Below, piece after piece: positions 33,537 to 42,475 of a DNA stretch of 64,000 nucleotides (position 1 is its first letter; every line of letters begins with the position of its first letter). Position numbers and translations under genes: made by a program. The notes beneath the pieces were generated by a model. That model searched no databases. It had not been told where the DNA came from and saw only the letters and a program-made list of their open reading frames with translations. The DNA is from Taklimakanibacter deserti (GTDB lineage Bacteria > Pseudomonadota > Alphaproteobacteria > Rhizobiales > Aestuariivirgaceae): positions 1 through 64,000 of the forward strand of contig QORU01000018.1 of the NCBI GenBank assembly GCA_003574785.1. Reading direction: 5' to 3'.

Positions 33537-34976
33537 TTAGAGGCCACGCACGACCTGGATACCGTAGGTGCGGATCTTGGTCCTGAGCGTATTGCGGTTG
33601 AGCCCCAAGAGCTCGGCCGCCTTGATCTGATTGCCCTTGGTGGCCGCGAGAGCGGCCCGGATCAGCGGCGGCTCGACATTGGCGAGGACGCGATGATAGA
33701 GGCCGGGCGGCGGCAGGCCGTCGCTGAAGCTCGCGAACTGCCGCGCGAGATGGTTCTCCAGATAGCCGCTCAATCCCCCCGTATCGTCTCCCGGTTCGGC
33801 GCCGCCTGAGGGCGAGGCCGCGGCCGCCAATTCCCGGTCGATGATTTCGGGCAGCACCGTCTCTTCCGGATGCAAGGCGGCGATGCGGCGGATCAGATTT
33901 TCGAGCTCGCGCACATTGCCCGGCCAGCGATGCGCCTGCAGCCTTTCGACCGAGCCTGCCGGCATGATCTTGCGCGGCAGGCCCTCGCGCTCGGCCTGCG
34001 CCAGGAAATGGCGGACGAGATCCGGTATGTCGTCGGTCCGCTCGCGCAAGGGCGGCAGCCGGATGGGCACCACATTGAGCCGGAAGAACAGGTCCTCGCG
34101 GAACTGCCCCTGATCGATCAGGCGGCGCAGGTTGCGATGGGTCGCGGCGATGATCCGCACATTCGTCTTGATCGGCTGGGTGCCGCCGACGGTCGTATAT
34201 TCGCCCTGCTGCAGCACGCGCAGCAGGCGTGTCTGTGCCTCGAAGGGCATGTCTCCGATCTCATCCAGGAACAGCGTGCCGCTCTCGGCCTGCTCGAAAC
34301 GGCCCGCCATGCGGCTCAAGGCGCCGGTGAAGGCGCCCTTCTCATGGCCGAACAACTCCGATTCGATCAGCTCGCGCGGGATGGCGGCCATGTTGATGGC
34401 GACGAAAGGCCCACGCCGCCGCTTGCCGTAGTCATGCACGGCGCGCGCCACCAGCTCCTTGCCGGTGCCCGATTCCCCTTCGATCATCACGGTGAGATCG
34501 GTCTGGGTGAGCCTCGCGATGACGCGATAGATCTCCTGCATGATCGGCGAGCGACCGATGATCGGCAGATTCTCCGCCGGTGCATTGGGCGGTGTCGCGG
34601 GCCTGACTTCCATATGCTGGGCGGCGCGCCCGACCATCGAGACGAGCGCCGTCAGGTCGAAGGGTTTCGGCAGATAGTCATAGGCGCCGCGCTCGGCCGC
34701 GGCGATCGCCGTCATGATGGTGTTCTTGGCGCTCATGACGATGACCGGCAAGGAGGGCCTGAGCTTCTTGATCCTGGGCAGGACGTCGAAAGCATTCTCG
34801 TCGGGCAGCACCACGTCGGTGACGATCACGTCGCCGGCGCCTTCGCTCACCCAGCGCCACAGGCCCGCCGCGGTGCCGGTCGAGCGCACCGCATAGCCGG
34901 CGCGCGACAGGGCCTGCGACACGACGGTTCTGATAGCGCTGTCATCGTCGGCAATAAGTACGGTCTTGGCCTTCAT
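33537..34976 (-). CDS. ntrC: Nitrogen-regulation response regulator NtrC
   Basis: A 479-residue sigma-54 activator. Receiver with Asp54 ([12 protein letters not shown]), AAA+ domain (about 140-375) with Walker A GESGTGKE, an intact GAFTGA loop ([12 protein letters not shown]), Walker [13 protein letters not shown] and R-finger region, and a Fis-type helix-turn-helix at the C-terminus ([17 protein letters not shown]). When phosphorylated by NtrB under nitrogen limitation it activates glnA-type and other nitrogen-assimilation genes. Its ATG overlaps the ntrB stop by 4 bp. Confidence 0.96.
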   Translation of the reverse strand: MKAKTVLIADDDSAIRTVVSQALSRAGYAVRSTGTAAGLWRWVSEGAGDVIVTDVVLPDENAFDVLPRIKKLRPSLPVIVMSAKNTIMTAIAAAERGAYDYLPKPFDLTALVSMVGRAAQHMEVRPATPPNAPAENLPIIGRSPIMQEIYRVIARLTQTDLTVMIEGESGTGKELVARAVHDYGKRRRGPFVAINMAAIPRELIESELFGHEKGAFTGALSRMAGRFEQAESGTLFLDEIGDMPFEAQTRLLRVLQQGEYTTVGGTQPIKTNVRIIAATHRNLRRLIDQGQFREDLFFRLNVVPIRLPPLRERTDDIPDLVRHFLAQAEREGLPRKIMPAGSVERLQAHRWPGNVRELENLIRRIAALHPEETVLPEIIDRELAAAASPSGGAEPGDDTGGLSGYLENHLARQFASFSDGLPPPGLYHRVLANVEPPLIRAALAATKGNQIKAAELLGLNRNTLRTKIRTYGIQVVRGL

Positions 34977-36109
34977 GCCTTGCCTTCTTGCGTCTGGTGC
35001 TGCTGGGTGGTCCGCATCATCGGCAGGAGCACGCGAAAGGTGGTGCCACGCTCATGCGGCTCGCATTCGATGATGCCGCCGTGGTCGCGCACGATCTTCG
35101 CCACCAAGGCGAGGCCAAGGCCGCGTCCGCCGGGCTTGGTGCTGATGAAGGGATCGAAGAGATGCGGCCTGATATCCGCCGGCACGCCGGGGCCGGTATC
35201 CCTGACGCAGACCTCGAGCGGCAAGGTCACGCGCTCGCCGGAAGCGGCGATCGACAGTCTGACGCCGGGACGGAACGCCGTCGACAAATGGATCTCGCCG
35301 CCGCTGCCGTCGCCTTCGATCGCTTCGATGGCGTTCTTCACCAGGTTGATGAAGACCTGGATCAGCTGATTGCGGCTGCCCATGACCGGCGGCAAGGACG
35401 GGTCATACTCTTCCTTGATGGCGATGGGCTGCACCAAGCCGGCGAGCGACAGAGTCTTCACGCGCTCGAGTACGGCATGGATGTTGACCGGCTCGCGCTC
35501 GGGCGGCCTTTCATCGGAGAACACTTCCATGCGGTCGACGAGATCGCGGATGCGGTCGGTCTCCTCGCAGATGAGCCGCGCCAGCGGCCGGTCCTCGCCC
35601 GACAAGGTCGGCTCGATCAATTGCGCTGCACCCCTGATGCCGGCCAGGGGATTCTTGATCTCGTGGGCGAGCATCGCTGCCATGCCGGATACCGAGCGCG
35701 CCGCATTGCGATGGGTCAGCTGGCGGTCGATCTTGTGCGCCATCGAGCGTTCGAGCAGCATGACGATCACGAAGCGCGGCTGCTCATGGACAAGGGCGGC
35801 CTGCAGGTCGACATTGCGCTCGCTGCCGAAACGCGGCGTGCCGGCGCTGATCGCATATTCGTTCACCACGCCGCCCGAATGGCGCGCCTCGGCAATGGCG
35901 CTGAGGGCGGGGCTGGCGAGCGGCATCAGATCGGCGAAATGGCTGCGCAGGAGCGTAGCCTTGCCGGCCTGGAAGAAATCTTCCGCCGCCGCATTGGCGA
36001 GATGGACGCGGTCCTTGTCATCGAGCACCAGCAGCGGATTGGGCAAGGCATCGACCAGGAGGCCGCTGTCGGGTGGCGCATTGGCGTCACTGGGAAGGAC
36101 GAGATTCAC
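34973..36109 (-). CDS. ntrB: Nitrogen-regulation histidine kinase NtrB
   Basis: A 378-residue cytoplasmic kinase/phosphatase with no membrane segment. N-terminal PAS domain (about 15-125), HisKA with phospho-acceptor His149 ([19 protein letters not shown]), the N box near [20 protein letters not shown], and the HATPase with DTGPGVP and [14 protein letters not shown]. Under nitrogen sufficiency it is expected to be switched to a phosphatase by PII protein. It overlaps dusB upstream and ntrC downstream by 4 bp each, so all three are translationally coupled. Confidence 0.95.
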   Translation of the reverse strand: MNLVLPSDANAPPDSGLLVDALPNPLLVLDDKDRVHLANAAAEDFFQAGKATLLRSHFADLMPLASPALSAIAEARHSGGVVNEYAISAGTPRFGSERNVDLQAALVHEQPRFVIVMLLERSMAHKIDRQLTHRNAARSVSGMAAMLAHEIKNPLAGIRGAAQLIEPTLSGEDRPLARLICEETDRIRDLVDRMEVFSDERPPEREPVNIHAVLERVKTLSLAGLVQPIAIKEEYDPSLPPVMGSRNQLIQVFINLVKNAIEAIEGDGSGGEIHLSTAFRPGVRLSIAASGERVTLPLEVCVRDTGPGVPADIRPHLFDPFISTKPGGRGLGLALVAKIVRDHGGIIECEPHERGTTFRVLLPMMRTTQQHQTQEGKA

Positions 36110-37125
36110 GCCGCCCTCGCTTCATCATCCTGGAGCCGCAGGAACAGGTCGCGCAACGCCTGACGCACGCGGTCATTGTCGGTCTCGGCCGTCAGCTTGC
36201 GCCGCCAGGCGGCGGCCGCCTCGAACGGCAAGCGCCCTTCGGCGCTCTTGCGATCGACGACCCAGCCCAGATGCTTGCGGGCGATGCGGTTGCCGTGTTC
36301 ATGGCCATAGAACGACAGCATGGATTGATGCTGGCGGTCGAGGAGCTCAGCTTCGCGCTCCAGACAGGGCTCCGGCGCGCCGGTGTCCGGATCGAGCAGA
36401 TGGGCGAGGACGCCCGGCCACCACGGCCGGCCATAGCTCGAGCGTCCGACCATTACGCCATCGGCAAGCGAGGCGGCAAGAATGTTCCTGATATCGGCGA
36501 TGCTCTCGACATCGCCATTGGCGATGAGCGGAATAGATTTGAGGCTCCGCTTCACCGCGGCAATGGCGGACCAGTCCGCCCTACCCTTGTAGAACTGGCA
36601 GCGCGTGCGGCCATGCACGGTGATCATCCGGATGCCCGCCGCTTCGGCGCGGCGGGCGAGCTCCGGCGCGTTCATCATCGTCGCGTCCCAGCCGAGACGC
36701 ATCTTGAGCGTCACCGGCACGCCCACGGCGGCGACCGTCGCCTCAATCAGCGTCATCGCGTGGTCGAGATCGCGCATGAGCGCCGAGCCCGATAAGCCGC
36801 CCGTCACCTGGCGTGCCGGACAGCCCATATTGATGTCGATGAGATCGGCCCCGAGATCTTGGGCAATGCGGGCACCTTCCGCCATCCATGGTGCTTCACG
36901 GCCGGCGAGCTGGATGGCAAAGAGCGAGCCCGCAGGCGGCCTTTCGGCGCGGCGGACCATGTCGGCGCGCGCTTCGGCGAGTTCGCGGCTTGCCACCATT
37001 TCCGTGACCACGAGGCCGGCCTGGCATTCATCGGCGATCTCGCGGAACGGCCGGTCGCTCACGCCCGACATGGGCGCGAGAAGAACGCGGTTCCGCAGCC
37101 TTATTTCACCAATAGAAATGCTCAT
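36106..37125 (-). CDS. dusB: tRNA-dihydrouridine synthase (NifR3 type)
   Basis: A 339-residue FMN-dependent enzyme that reduces uridines in the tRNA D-loop. The TIM barrel shows LAPMSGVSDRPFREIA, the catalytic Cys in DINMGCPARQVTGG, RLGWD, and the phosphate-binding GRSSYGRPWW. It was historically named nifR3 because it is the first gene of the ntrBC operon in alphaproteobacteria, exactly as here. The ATG is divergent from ispDF across about 108 bp that contain the dyad GCATA-CTCT-TATGC (37133-37146). Confidence 0.95.
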   Translation of the reverse strand: MSISIGEIRLRNRVLLAPMSGVSDRPFREIADECQAGLVVTEMVASRELAEARADMVRRAERPPAGSLFAIQLAGREAPWMAEGARIAQDLGADLIDINMGCPARQVTGGLSGSALMRDLDHAMTLIEATVAAVGVPVTLKMRLGWDATMMNAPELARRAEAAGIRMITVHGRTRCQFYKGRADWSAIAAVKRSLKSIPLIANGDVESIADIRNILAASLADGVMVGRSSYGRPWWPGVLAHLLDPDTGAPEPCLEREAELLDRQHQSMLSFYGHEHGNRIARKHLGWVVDRKSAEGRLPFEAAAAWRRKLTAETDNDRVRQALRDLFLRLQDDEARAA

Positions 37126-37233
37126 TTTTTAGGCATACTCTTATGCTGTATGTTTTTTATGCACTCTAATCTGCTGTGCGGTTCCGTCAAGGATGCTTGC
37201 TCAGACCAATTGCCGCTGTTAGAGGGCATGCCC

Positions 37234-38403
37234 ATGAAAGTTGGCGCAGTGGTTGTCGCCGCCGGGACGGGCAGCCGGGCCGGAGGTGAAAAACCAAAGC
37301 AATATCAATTAATTGGCGGGCGACCGGTGGTCTGGTGGGCATTGAAGTCCTTCTGTGACCACCCGTCGATCTCACATATACAGCCGGTCATTGGCGCCGG
37401 GCAAACCGACCTTTTCGCCAGCGCCACGGAAGGCCTCGCCATCGAGCCTCCGGTGATTGGCGGCGAAACCCGCCAGGAATCCTGCCGCCGGGGCCTCGAG
37501 GCGATCGCCCGGCACGATGTCACCCATGTCCTCATCCATGATGCCGCCCGCCCCTTCGTATCGGCCGATCTTATCAGCCGCGTGATCACCGGGCTTGAGA
37601 AACATGAAAGCGCCATTCCCGGTCTCGCCATCGCCGACACGGTGAAGAAGGCGCCCTATGGCACGATCGAGCAGACCATCGACCGCAGCGGCTTGTGGAC
37701 GGTGCAGACGCCGCAAGGCTTTGCCTTCGCGGCCATACGCGACGCGCATGAAAAAGCCCGTCAGTCCGGGCAGTCGAGCCTGACCGATGACGCGGCAGTC
37801 GCCGAACTCGCCGGGCTTGAAGTGGCAATCATTCCGGGCGCGGCCGAAAACCGCAAGATGACGACCTCAGCCGACCTCGCCGAGGCCGATCGGGCCCTTT
37901 CGGCGAGTTTCCATGACCTGCCCGACATCCGCACCGGCATGGGGATCGATATCCATCCTTTTGCGGAAGGCGATCATGTCATGCTGTGCGGCGTCCCGAT
38001 CGCCCATACGCACAGGCTCGCCGGCCATTCGGATGCCGACGCCGCCCTCCATGCGCTCACCGACGCCATCCTGGGCGCCATTGGCGAAGGCGACATCGGC
38101 ACTCATTTTCCGCCGAGCGATCCCACATGGAAGAATGCAGCCTCTTCGATCTTCCTCGCCAAGGCGGTCGAGCTCCTGGGCCGCCGCGGCGGCAGGATCG
38201 GTAATGTCGATATTGCGATTCTAGCCGAGGCGCCGCGCATCTCGCCGCATCTTGCGGCGATGAAGGCCACGCTTGCGGCACTTCTCGGCATCGCCGAGGA
38301 CCGCATCGCCATCAAGGCGACGACGACCGAGAAGCTCGGATTCGTCGGCCGCGGCGAAGGCATCACCGCATTCGCGACCGTCCTCGTCAGATTGCCAGGA
38401 TAA
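37234..38403 (+). CDS. ispDF: Bifunctional IspD/IspF enzyme of the MEP isoprenoid pathway
   Basis: A 389-residue fusion. IspD part (about 1-225): MKVGAVVVAAGTGSRAGGEKPKQY is the CTP-binding start, with HDAARPFV and the DDAAVAE region. IspF part (about 230-389): GMGIDIHPF with its zinc Asp-x-His, then GHSDADAALHALTDA and GDIGTHFPPSD, and the C-terminal KATTTEKLGFVGRGEGI. It carries out the third and fifth steps of the non-mevalonate route. The fusion is usual in alphaproteobacteria. AGAGGG (37221-37226) favours the ATG at 37234 over the one at 37228. cinA follows after 3 bp. Confidence 0.96.
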   Translation: MKVGAVVVAAGTGSRAGGEKPKQYQLIGGRPVVWWALKSFCDHPSISHIQPVIGAGQTDLFASATEGLAIEPPVIGGETRQESCRRGLEAIARHDVTHVLIHDAARPFVSADLISRVITGLEKHESAIPGLAIADTVKKAPYGTIEQTIDRSGLWTVQTPQGFAFAAIRDAHEKARQSGQSSLTDDAAVAELAGLEVAIIPGAAENRKMTTSADLAEADRALSASFHDLPDIRTGMGIDIHPFAEGDHVMLCGVPIAHTHRLAGHSDADAALHALTDAILGAIGEGDIGTHFPPSDPTWKNAASSIFLAKAVELLGRRGGRIGNVDIAILAEAPRISPHLAAMKATLAALLGIAEDRIAIKATTTEKLGFVGRGEGITAFATVLVRLPG

Positions 38404-38406
38404 GAC

Positions 38407-38916
38407 ATGTTCGATCCCGCCCTCCTCGACAAAGCCGAGACATTGCTGCAGTCCATGCGTCGCCGTCGCCTCAAGCTCGCTACGGCAGAGAGCTGCACCG
38501 GTGGCTTGATCGCGGGGCTTCTCACCGAGATCGCCGGCTCCTCCGACGTTGTCGAGCGGGGTTTCGTCGTCTATTCGAACGAAGCGAAGACGGGCCTCCT
38601 CGGCGTGCCCGAAGACGTGATCGCCCACTACGGCGCGGTGAGCGAAGTCACGGCTCGCATGATGGCGGAAGGCGCGCTCAAGAACTCGCTTGCCGATATC
38701 GCCGTCTCCGTCACCGGCATTGCGGGTCCCGGCGGCGGCTCGCCCGAAAAGCCGGTCGGTCTCGTGCATTTCGCCTGCGCGTCACATCACGGCCTAACCG
38801 CGCATCGCCGCCTTGTCTTCGCGAAAGCCAGTCGCCACGACGTGAGAATGAAATCGGCCGTCGCCGCGCTCGATCTCCTCGAGGCTCAGCTCGGCACCGC
38901 CACGCGCTTGGCATAA
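38407..38916 (+). CDS. CinA-family nicotinamide-nucleotide amidohydrolase domain protein
   Basis: A 169-residue stand-alone CinA C-terminal domain (PncC type). It shows TAESCTGGLIAGLLTEIAGSSDVVERGFVVYSN in layout, YGAVSEVTARMMAEGAL and SVTGIAGPGGGSPEKPVGLVHFA. PncC converts NMN to nicotinate mononucleotide in pyridine-nucleotide recycling. It lacks the N-terminal COG1058 domain of full CinA, as usual in this group. It lies 3 bp after ispDF and is probably cotranscribed with it. The last residues coincide with a 12-bp sequence that is repeated 25 bp downstream. Confidence 0.92.
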   Translation: MFDPALLDKAETLLQSMRRRRLKLATAESCTGGLIAGLLTEIAGSSDVVERGFVVYSNEAKTGLLGVPEDVIAHYGAVSEVTARMMAEGALKNSLADIAVSVTGIAGPGGGSPEKPVGLVHFACASHHGLTAHRRLVFAKASRHDVRMKSAVAALDLLEAQLGTATRLA

Positions 38917-38947
38917 GCCAGTGCGTCTCAAATCTGCCACGCGCTTG
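38899..38947 (+). repeat. 12-bp direct repeat flanking the cinA stop
   Basis: GCCACGCGCTTG occurs at 38899-38910 inside the end of cinA and again at 38936-38947. The following bases are also similar (GCATAAGCC versus ACCTAGCC). It may mark the left boundary of the accessory islet that follows, or be a slippage product. Confidence 0.5.
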
Positions 38948-38988
38948 ACCTAGCCTCAGAAACGGCGACAGCATTGGCATTCCAATCC

Positions 38989-39444
38989 ATGAAATTACGA
39001 TATTGGCTCCGCTTGGTCCTTTTCGCGACGTTGCTCGGACCTTTGACGGCTTGCGATCTATTTGAACCCGAGCCGACTACCTACAGTCTGGCTCGCGAAA
39101 TCAAGGACGATGCAACCGGATCTCACCTGCGACTGTGGCACTATTCGGAAGGGATTCTGGATGCAGCAGGTTATTTTCTTGAGGTCGTCGAGAATGATCA
39201 ACCCGTCCGCCCAAATATCGGCGAGTCGATTGCCTGGCTTGATGGGACAAACGCGCTGCCAACCCTCAAACACGAGGCCGGTTGTTATGTTCTCGCAGTC
39301 ACATGGGTCAATTATGCCACTCGTTTTGAACAGAAGCATTGGCTTCTGGCATTCCTTTTCGGCAGCGGCGTTGACCTGAAGGCTGACGATACCTGGCACC
39401 AGACCATTGCGCAAAAGCCAGTCTGCTTCAGATTCGAGAAGTGA
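38989..39444 (+). CDS. Putative lipoprotein, unknown function
   Basis: A 151-residue protein. MKLRYWLRLVLFATLLGPLTAC is a signal peptide ending in the lipobox LTAC, so Cys22 should be lipidated. The mature part has no recognised domain; it is mixed alpha/beta with one further Cys pair (GCYVLAV and PVCFRF) that could form a disulfide. Base composition is less GC-rich than neighbours and codon use looks different, suggesting acquisition. It lies between cinA and a toxin-antitoxin pair and is not clearly in an operon. Homologues were not recognised. Confidence 0.65.
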   Translation: MKLRYWLRLVLFATLLGPLTACDLFEPEPTTYSLAREIKDDATGSHLRLWHYSEGILDAAGYFLEVVENDQPVRPNIGESIAWLDGTNALPTLKHEAGCYVLAVTWVNYATRFEQKHWLLAFLFGSGVDLKADDTWHQTIAQKPVCFRFEK

Positions 39445-39534
39445 AAGAAAGCCGTTGCGGCATCCAACCCGCAACTCACGCACCGGCGCACCAGCAATCG
39501 AACATGCCTGGGACGAGACCTGTCTGAAACGAGG

Positions 39535-39591
39535 TTGATATATTCCCCAATTATGACTATTATGACCACATTAGTCTTGGATATTGGTCAT
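39535..39591 (+). promoter_or_regulatory. Promoter and operator of the PIN-toxin module
   Basis: TTGATA (39535-39540), a 17-bp spacer, then TATTAT (39558-39563) form a near-consensus sigma-70 promoter. A perfect 7-bp inverted repeat, ATGACCA (39562-39568) and TGGTCAT (39585-39591), overlaps the -10 region and the antitoxin start codon, well placed for autorepression. TTATGAC is also directly repeated (39551-39557, 39560-39566). Confidence 0.65.
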
Positions 39592-39865
39592 GGACACGAA
39601 AGTCTCTCAAGCGGACAGCTGGACCGTTGCGCAAGCCAAAGCAAAGCTCAGCGAGGTGATCGAAAAGGCGCGGCACCACGGTCCCCAGGTCATTACCAGG
39701 AACGGAAAGAAGGCCGTGGTTGTTGTCGACGCCGCCTTGTGGGAACAAACACAGAAGCGTGACCGAAAAGGAAACTTCGCCGATTTCCTGCTGAGCTCGC
39801 CCTTGCGACGATCAGGCCTTAAAGTCACGCGCCTCAAGGGCGGATTGCGCGAAGTCGACCTGTGA
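39590..39865 (+). CDS. Phd/YefM-type antitoxin
   Basis: A 91-residue antitoxin. The N-terminal Phd/YefM fold reads SWTVAQAKAKLSEVIEKARHHGPQVITRNGKKAVVVVDAALWE, and the C-terminal tail FADFLLSSPLRRSGLKVTRL is the toxin-binding segment. It is expected to bind its own promoter as a dimer and be degraded under stress. The ATG at 39590 overlaps an operator half-site; an in-frame TTG two codons upstream is less likely. Its TGA overlaps the toxin GTG (GTGA), so the two are coupled. Confidence 0.88.
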   Translation: MDTKVSQADSWTVAQAKAKLSEVIEKARHHGPQVITRNGKKAVVVVDAALWEQTQKRDRKGNFADFLLSSPLRRSGLKVTRLKGGLREVDL

Positions 39866-40296
39866 GCTTCCTGCTCGATACAAACGTAATATCCGAAGGC
39901 ACTAAACCGCGCCCTAGTAACGCCGTGATGGATTGGCTGGCCTCAACAGATGAGGAAAAATTATTTCTGAGCGTCATTACGCTCGCCGAACTGCGTCTGG
40001 GAATCGAGCGCATGGATACCGGCCGGCGACGGGCCGCGTTAAATCATTGGCTGACCGAGCAGCTTCCCGCACGCTTCGGCAGCCGCTTGCTCTCCATCGA
40101 TCCAATGACAGCAGATCTATGGGGACAAGTCGTTGGACGTGCTCAGACTGCCGGCAGGCCCATCGGCGCCATGGATGCATTCATCGCCGCAACAGCGGTA
40201 CAGCACCAGTTGATTCTGGTCACGCGCAATACATCCGATTTCACAGCAACGGGCATTCGCCTGCACAATCCGTGGCTGGAACAGGAAAGCTCTTGA
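39862..40296 (+). CDS. VapC/FitB-type PIN-domain ribonuclease toxin
   Basis: A 144-residue PIN-domain toxin. Conserved acidic residues are visible: Asp in FLLDTNVISE, Glu in SVITLAELRLGIERM, Asp in GAMDAFIAATAVQH, and Asp in LVTRNTSDF. Together they form the magnesium site for tRNA or other RNA cleavage. GTG is the start, overlapping the antitoxin stop. The module lies between cinA and ratA and converges on ratA with 47 bp between stops. Confidence 0.9.
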   Translation: MSFLLDTNVISEGTKPRPSNAVMDWLASTDEEKLFLSVITLAELRLGIERMDTGRRRAALNHWLTEQLPARFGSRLLSIDPMTADLWGQVVGRAQTAGRPIGAMDAFIAATAVQHQLILVTRNTSDFTATGIRLHNPWLEQESS

Positions 40297-40343
40297 CTAT
40301 TATTTGCTACGCTATGCTTAGCGGCCCACATGCAGGAAATGGG

Positions 40344-40823
40344 TCAGCTCGAAGCCGCGACGCTCTTGGCGCTGTGAAGCTCGCGCGCCCGCGCCTCGAA
40401 GGCGTTGTTGATCTTGCGCACCATGTAATCGAACATGCCCGAGATGAAGAACTGCAGGGACCGGCTCTTCGCCTTGTAGTCGACCTGGAATTCGACCGTC
40501 GCGCCGCCCGACTTGCGGTCGGTGAAGCGCCATTGCGCATCGATATGGTCGAACAGGCCGCCGCGCGCGCGCGACGACACTTTGAGGCCCTTCTCTTCCG
40601 CGACGACGTCGCTCACGAAAGTCTCGTCGATATGGAGCTTCTTGTAGCGCACCCGCAATTCGCCCTTGAAGCGCTCGACGCCGTCTGAAACCCGCTCGCG
40701 ATCGAACGTCCGCGAGCTTTCGACCAGCGGCAGGAACTCCTTGTATTTGTCGACGTCGGCGGCAATGGCAAACAGCTCCGCGGCCTTGTAGGGCATCTCG
40801 CGGGTGACGTTGAATTTGGCCAT
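40344..40823 (-). CDS. ratA: COQ10/RatA-type START-domain protein
   Basis: A 159-residue SRPBCC-fold protein. MAKFNVTREMPYKAAELFAIAADVDKYKEFLPLVE and VDYKAKSRSLQFFISGMFDYMV match the COQ10/RatA family. Eukaryotic homologues bind ubiquinone and support respiration, and E. coli RatA was reported to block ribosome subunit joining; in alphaproteobacteria the ubiquinone role is likelier. It lies 2 bp after lipA, a conserved neighbour in this order, and is probably cotranscribed with it. Confidence 0.9.
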   Translation of the reverse strand: MAKFNVTREMPYKAAELFAIAADVDKYKEFLPLVESSRTFDRERVSDGVERFKGELRVRYKKLHIDETFVSDVVAEEKGLKVSSRARGGLFDHIDAQWRFTDRKSGGATVEFQVDYKAKSRSLQFFISGMFDYMVRKINNAFEARARELHSAKSVAASS

Positions 40824-40825
40824 CC

Positions 40826-41788
40826 TCAGGCCGAAGCCGGCTTGAGCTTGGCGGCGCGCGCCGCTCTCAGCCGCGCGAAATCATCGCCGGCATGATGCGA
40901 GGAACGGGTCAGCGGGCTCGACGCCACCATGAGAAAGCCCTTGGAATAGGCGATCGTCTCATAGGACTTGAATTCGTCGGGCGGCACGAAGCGGTCGATC
41001 GCGGCATGCTTGCGCGAGGGCTGCAGATACTGGCCGATGGTGATGAAATCGATGTCGGCCGAGCGCATGTCGTCCATCACCTGCAACACCTGGTCGCGTG
41101 TCTCGCCCAAGCCGACCATGATGCCGGACTTGGTGAACATCTGCGGGTCGAGCTCCTTCACCCGCTGCAACAGGCGCAGCGAATGGAAGTAGCGGGCGCC
41201 GGGCCTGATGCGCAAATAGAGCGACGGCACGGTTTCGAGATTGTGGTTGAAAACGTCGGGCCTCGCCTCGACGACCCTTTCCAAGGCGCCGTCCTTGCGC
41301 AGGAAGTCGGGGGTCAGCACCTCGATGGTCGTGGTTGGCGACGCACAGCGGATGGCCTTGATCACCTGCGCGAAATGCTCGGCCCCGCCGTCGTCGAGAT
41401 CATCGCGGTCGACCGAGGTGATAACCGAATGCGACAGGCCCATGCGGGCCACCGCATCCGCCACCTTTTCCGGTTCATCGGCATCGAGCGCGCCCGGCAG
41501 GCCCGTCTTCACGTTGCAGAAGGCGCAAGCCCTGGTGCACGTGTCGCCCATGATCATGAAGGTAGCGTGCTTCTTCGACCAGCATTCACCGATATTGGGG
41601 CAGCCCGCCTCCTCACACACGGTGACGAGGCGGTTCTCGCGTACGATCGCTTTGGTCTCGTTATAGACGGCTGAGCCCGGCGCCTTCACCCGGATCCAGT
41701 CCGGTTTGCGCAGGACCGGATTGTCCGGCTTGTGCGCCTTCTCAGGATGACGCGGCCGGGCCTTCAGCGTGTCGAGAACGGTAACCAT
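40826..41788 (-). CDS. lipA: Lipoyl synthase
   Basis: A 320-residue radical-SAM enzyme that inserts two sulfurs into octanoyl groups on lipoyl domains. The auxiliary cluster motif is [13 protein letters not shown], the radical-SAM cluster [10 protein letters not shown], and the C-terminal Ser ligand lies in the [11 protein letters not shown] region. Its products are the lipoyl domains of PdhB and PdhC in this window. It lies 10 bp after a GlsB-type gene and upstream of ratA on the same strand. Confidence 0.97.
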   Translation of the reverse strand: MVTVLDTLKARPRHPEKAHKPDNPVLRKPDWIRVKAPGSAVYNETKAIVRENRLVTVCEEAGCPNIGECWSKKHATFMIMGDTCTRACAFCNVKTGLPGALDADEPEKVADAVARMGLSHSVITSVDRDDLDDGGAEHFAQVIKAIRCASPTTTIEVLTPDFLRKDGALERVVEARPDVFNHNLETVPSLYLRIRPGARYFHSLRLLQRVKELDPQMFTKSGIMVGLGETRDQVLQVMDDMRSADIDFITIGQYLQPSRKHAAIDRFVPPDEFKSYETIAYSKGFLMVASSPLTRSSHHAGDDFARLRAARAAKLKPASA

Positions 41789-41798
41789 CAGATTTGAA

Positions 41799-42095
41799 TC
41801 AGGCGCTCCGGCTGCGGAATGCTTTCACGACAAGGAGCAGGATCACCGCGCCGACGACCGCGACCAGCAGATTGCCCCAGAACCAGCCGCTGAAGATCTC
41901 GCCAAGCCTCAGGCCCAGAAGATTTGCCAGGAACGCACCGATATAGGCGCCGATAACGCCGACGACGATGTTCATCAATATGCCCATGTCGCTCTTCGTG
42001 ATCTTCTCGGCGATCCAGCCGGCAAGACCGCCAATGATGAGCGTGCCGATCCAGCCCACGCCGCCGCCCAAGTCCAAGAGAGAATTCGGTTCCAT
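41799..42095 (-). CDS. GlsB/YeaQ/YmgE-family membrane protein (copy A)
   Basis: A 98-residue protein with three membrane segments: [43 protein letters not shown] and [26 protein letters not shown]. The glycine-rich GWIAEKI and [13 protein letters not shown] elements define the transglycosylase-associated / GlsB stress-response family. Function is unproven, with envelope-stress links in other bacteria. It is 20 bp downstream of a paralogue and 10 bp upstream of lipA. Confidence 0.88.
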   Translation of the reverse strand: MEPNSLLDLGGGVGWIGTLIIGGLAGWIAEKITKSDMGILMNIVVGVIGAYIGAFLANLLGLRLGEIFSGWFWGNLLVAVVGAVILLLVVKAFRSRSA

Positions 42096-42115
42096 GATGC
42101 CTCCTCGTTGCTGAA

Positions 42116-42367
42116 CTATCCCGCGATGAAGCGGGCCAAAAGGACGACGATGATCGCGCCGATCGTGGCGGTGATGATGTCGCGCGCGATCTCATTGCCG
42201 ATGCCCAGATTGATCCCGGCCTTGCTCAAAAGGAAACTCCCGACGAAGGAGCCGATCACGCCGCTGATCAGGTAACGGATGAGGCCGGAGCCCCCAACCA
42301 CGAAGCTCGCAAGCCAGCCGGCCACCAGGCCGATCACCAGGGCAATGACGATATTTCGTGCATCCAT
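42116..42367 (-). CDS. GlsB/YeaQ/YmgE-family membrane protein (copy B)
   Basis: An 83-residue paralogue of the next gene: IVIALVIGLVAGWLASFVVGG, LIRYLISGVIGSFVGSFLLSKAG and a final helix DIITATIGAIIVVLLARFIAG. It lacks the charged C-terminal tail of copy A. It is first in a presumed GlsB-GlsB-lipA-ratA transcript, divergent from rimO across about 108 bp that hold an inverted repeat. Confidence 0.87.
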   Translation of the reverse strand: MDARNIVIALVIGLVAGWLASFVVGGSGLIRYLISGVIGSFVGSFLLSKAGINLGIGNEIARDIITATIGAIIVVLLARFIAG

Positions 42368-42377
42368 GATTTTATCC

Positions 42378-42413
42378 CCATATGGGCCTGGGCTTTCCCA
42401 TCATATGGCCCAG
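42378..42413. promoter_or_regulatory. Interleaved inverted repeats in the glsB-rimO divergent region
   Basis: CCATATG (42378-42384) pairs with CATATGG (42402-42408), and CTGGGC (42389-42394) pairs with GCCCAG (42408-42413). The two dyads overlap between divergent genes, as an operator might. Evidence is the symmetry only. Confidence 0.35.
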
Positions 42414-42475
42414 CCGCAGTCTAGCATCAAGACCATTTGCGGCAAGGCGCGCCCTGGTCTATGGAGCCCGCCAAC

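Noticed and set aside
33870..35369. A 499-codon plus-strand frame opposite ntrC and ntrB
   Set aside because: It spans two well-defined genes on the other strand and carries no recognisable domain.
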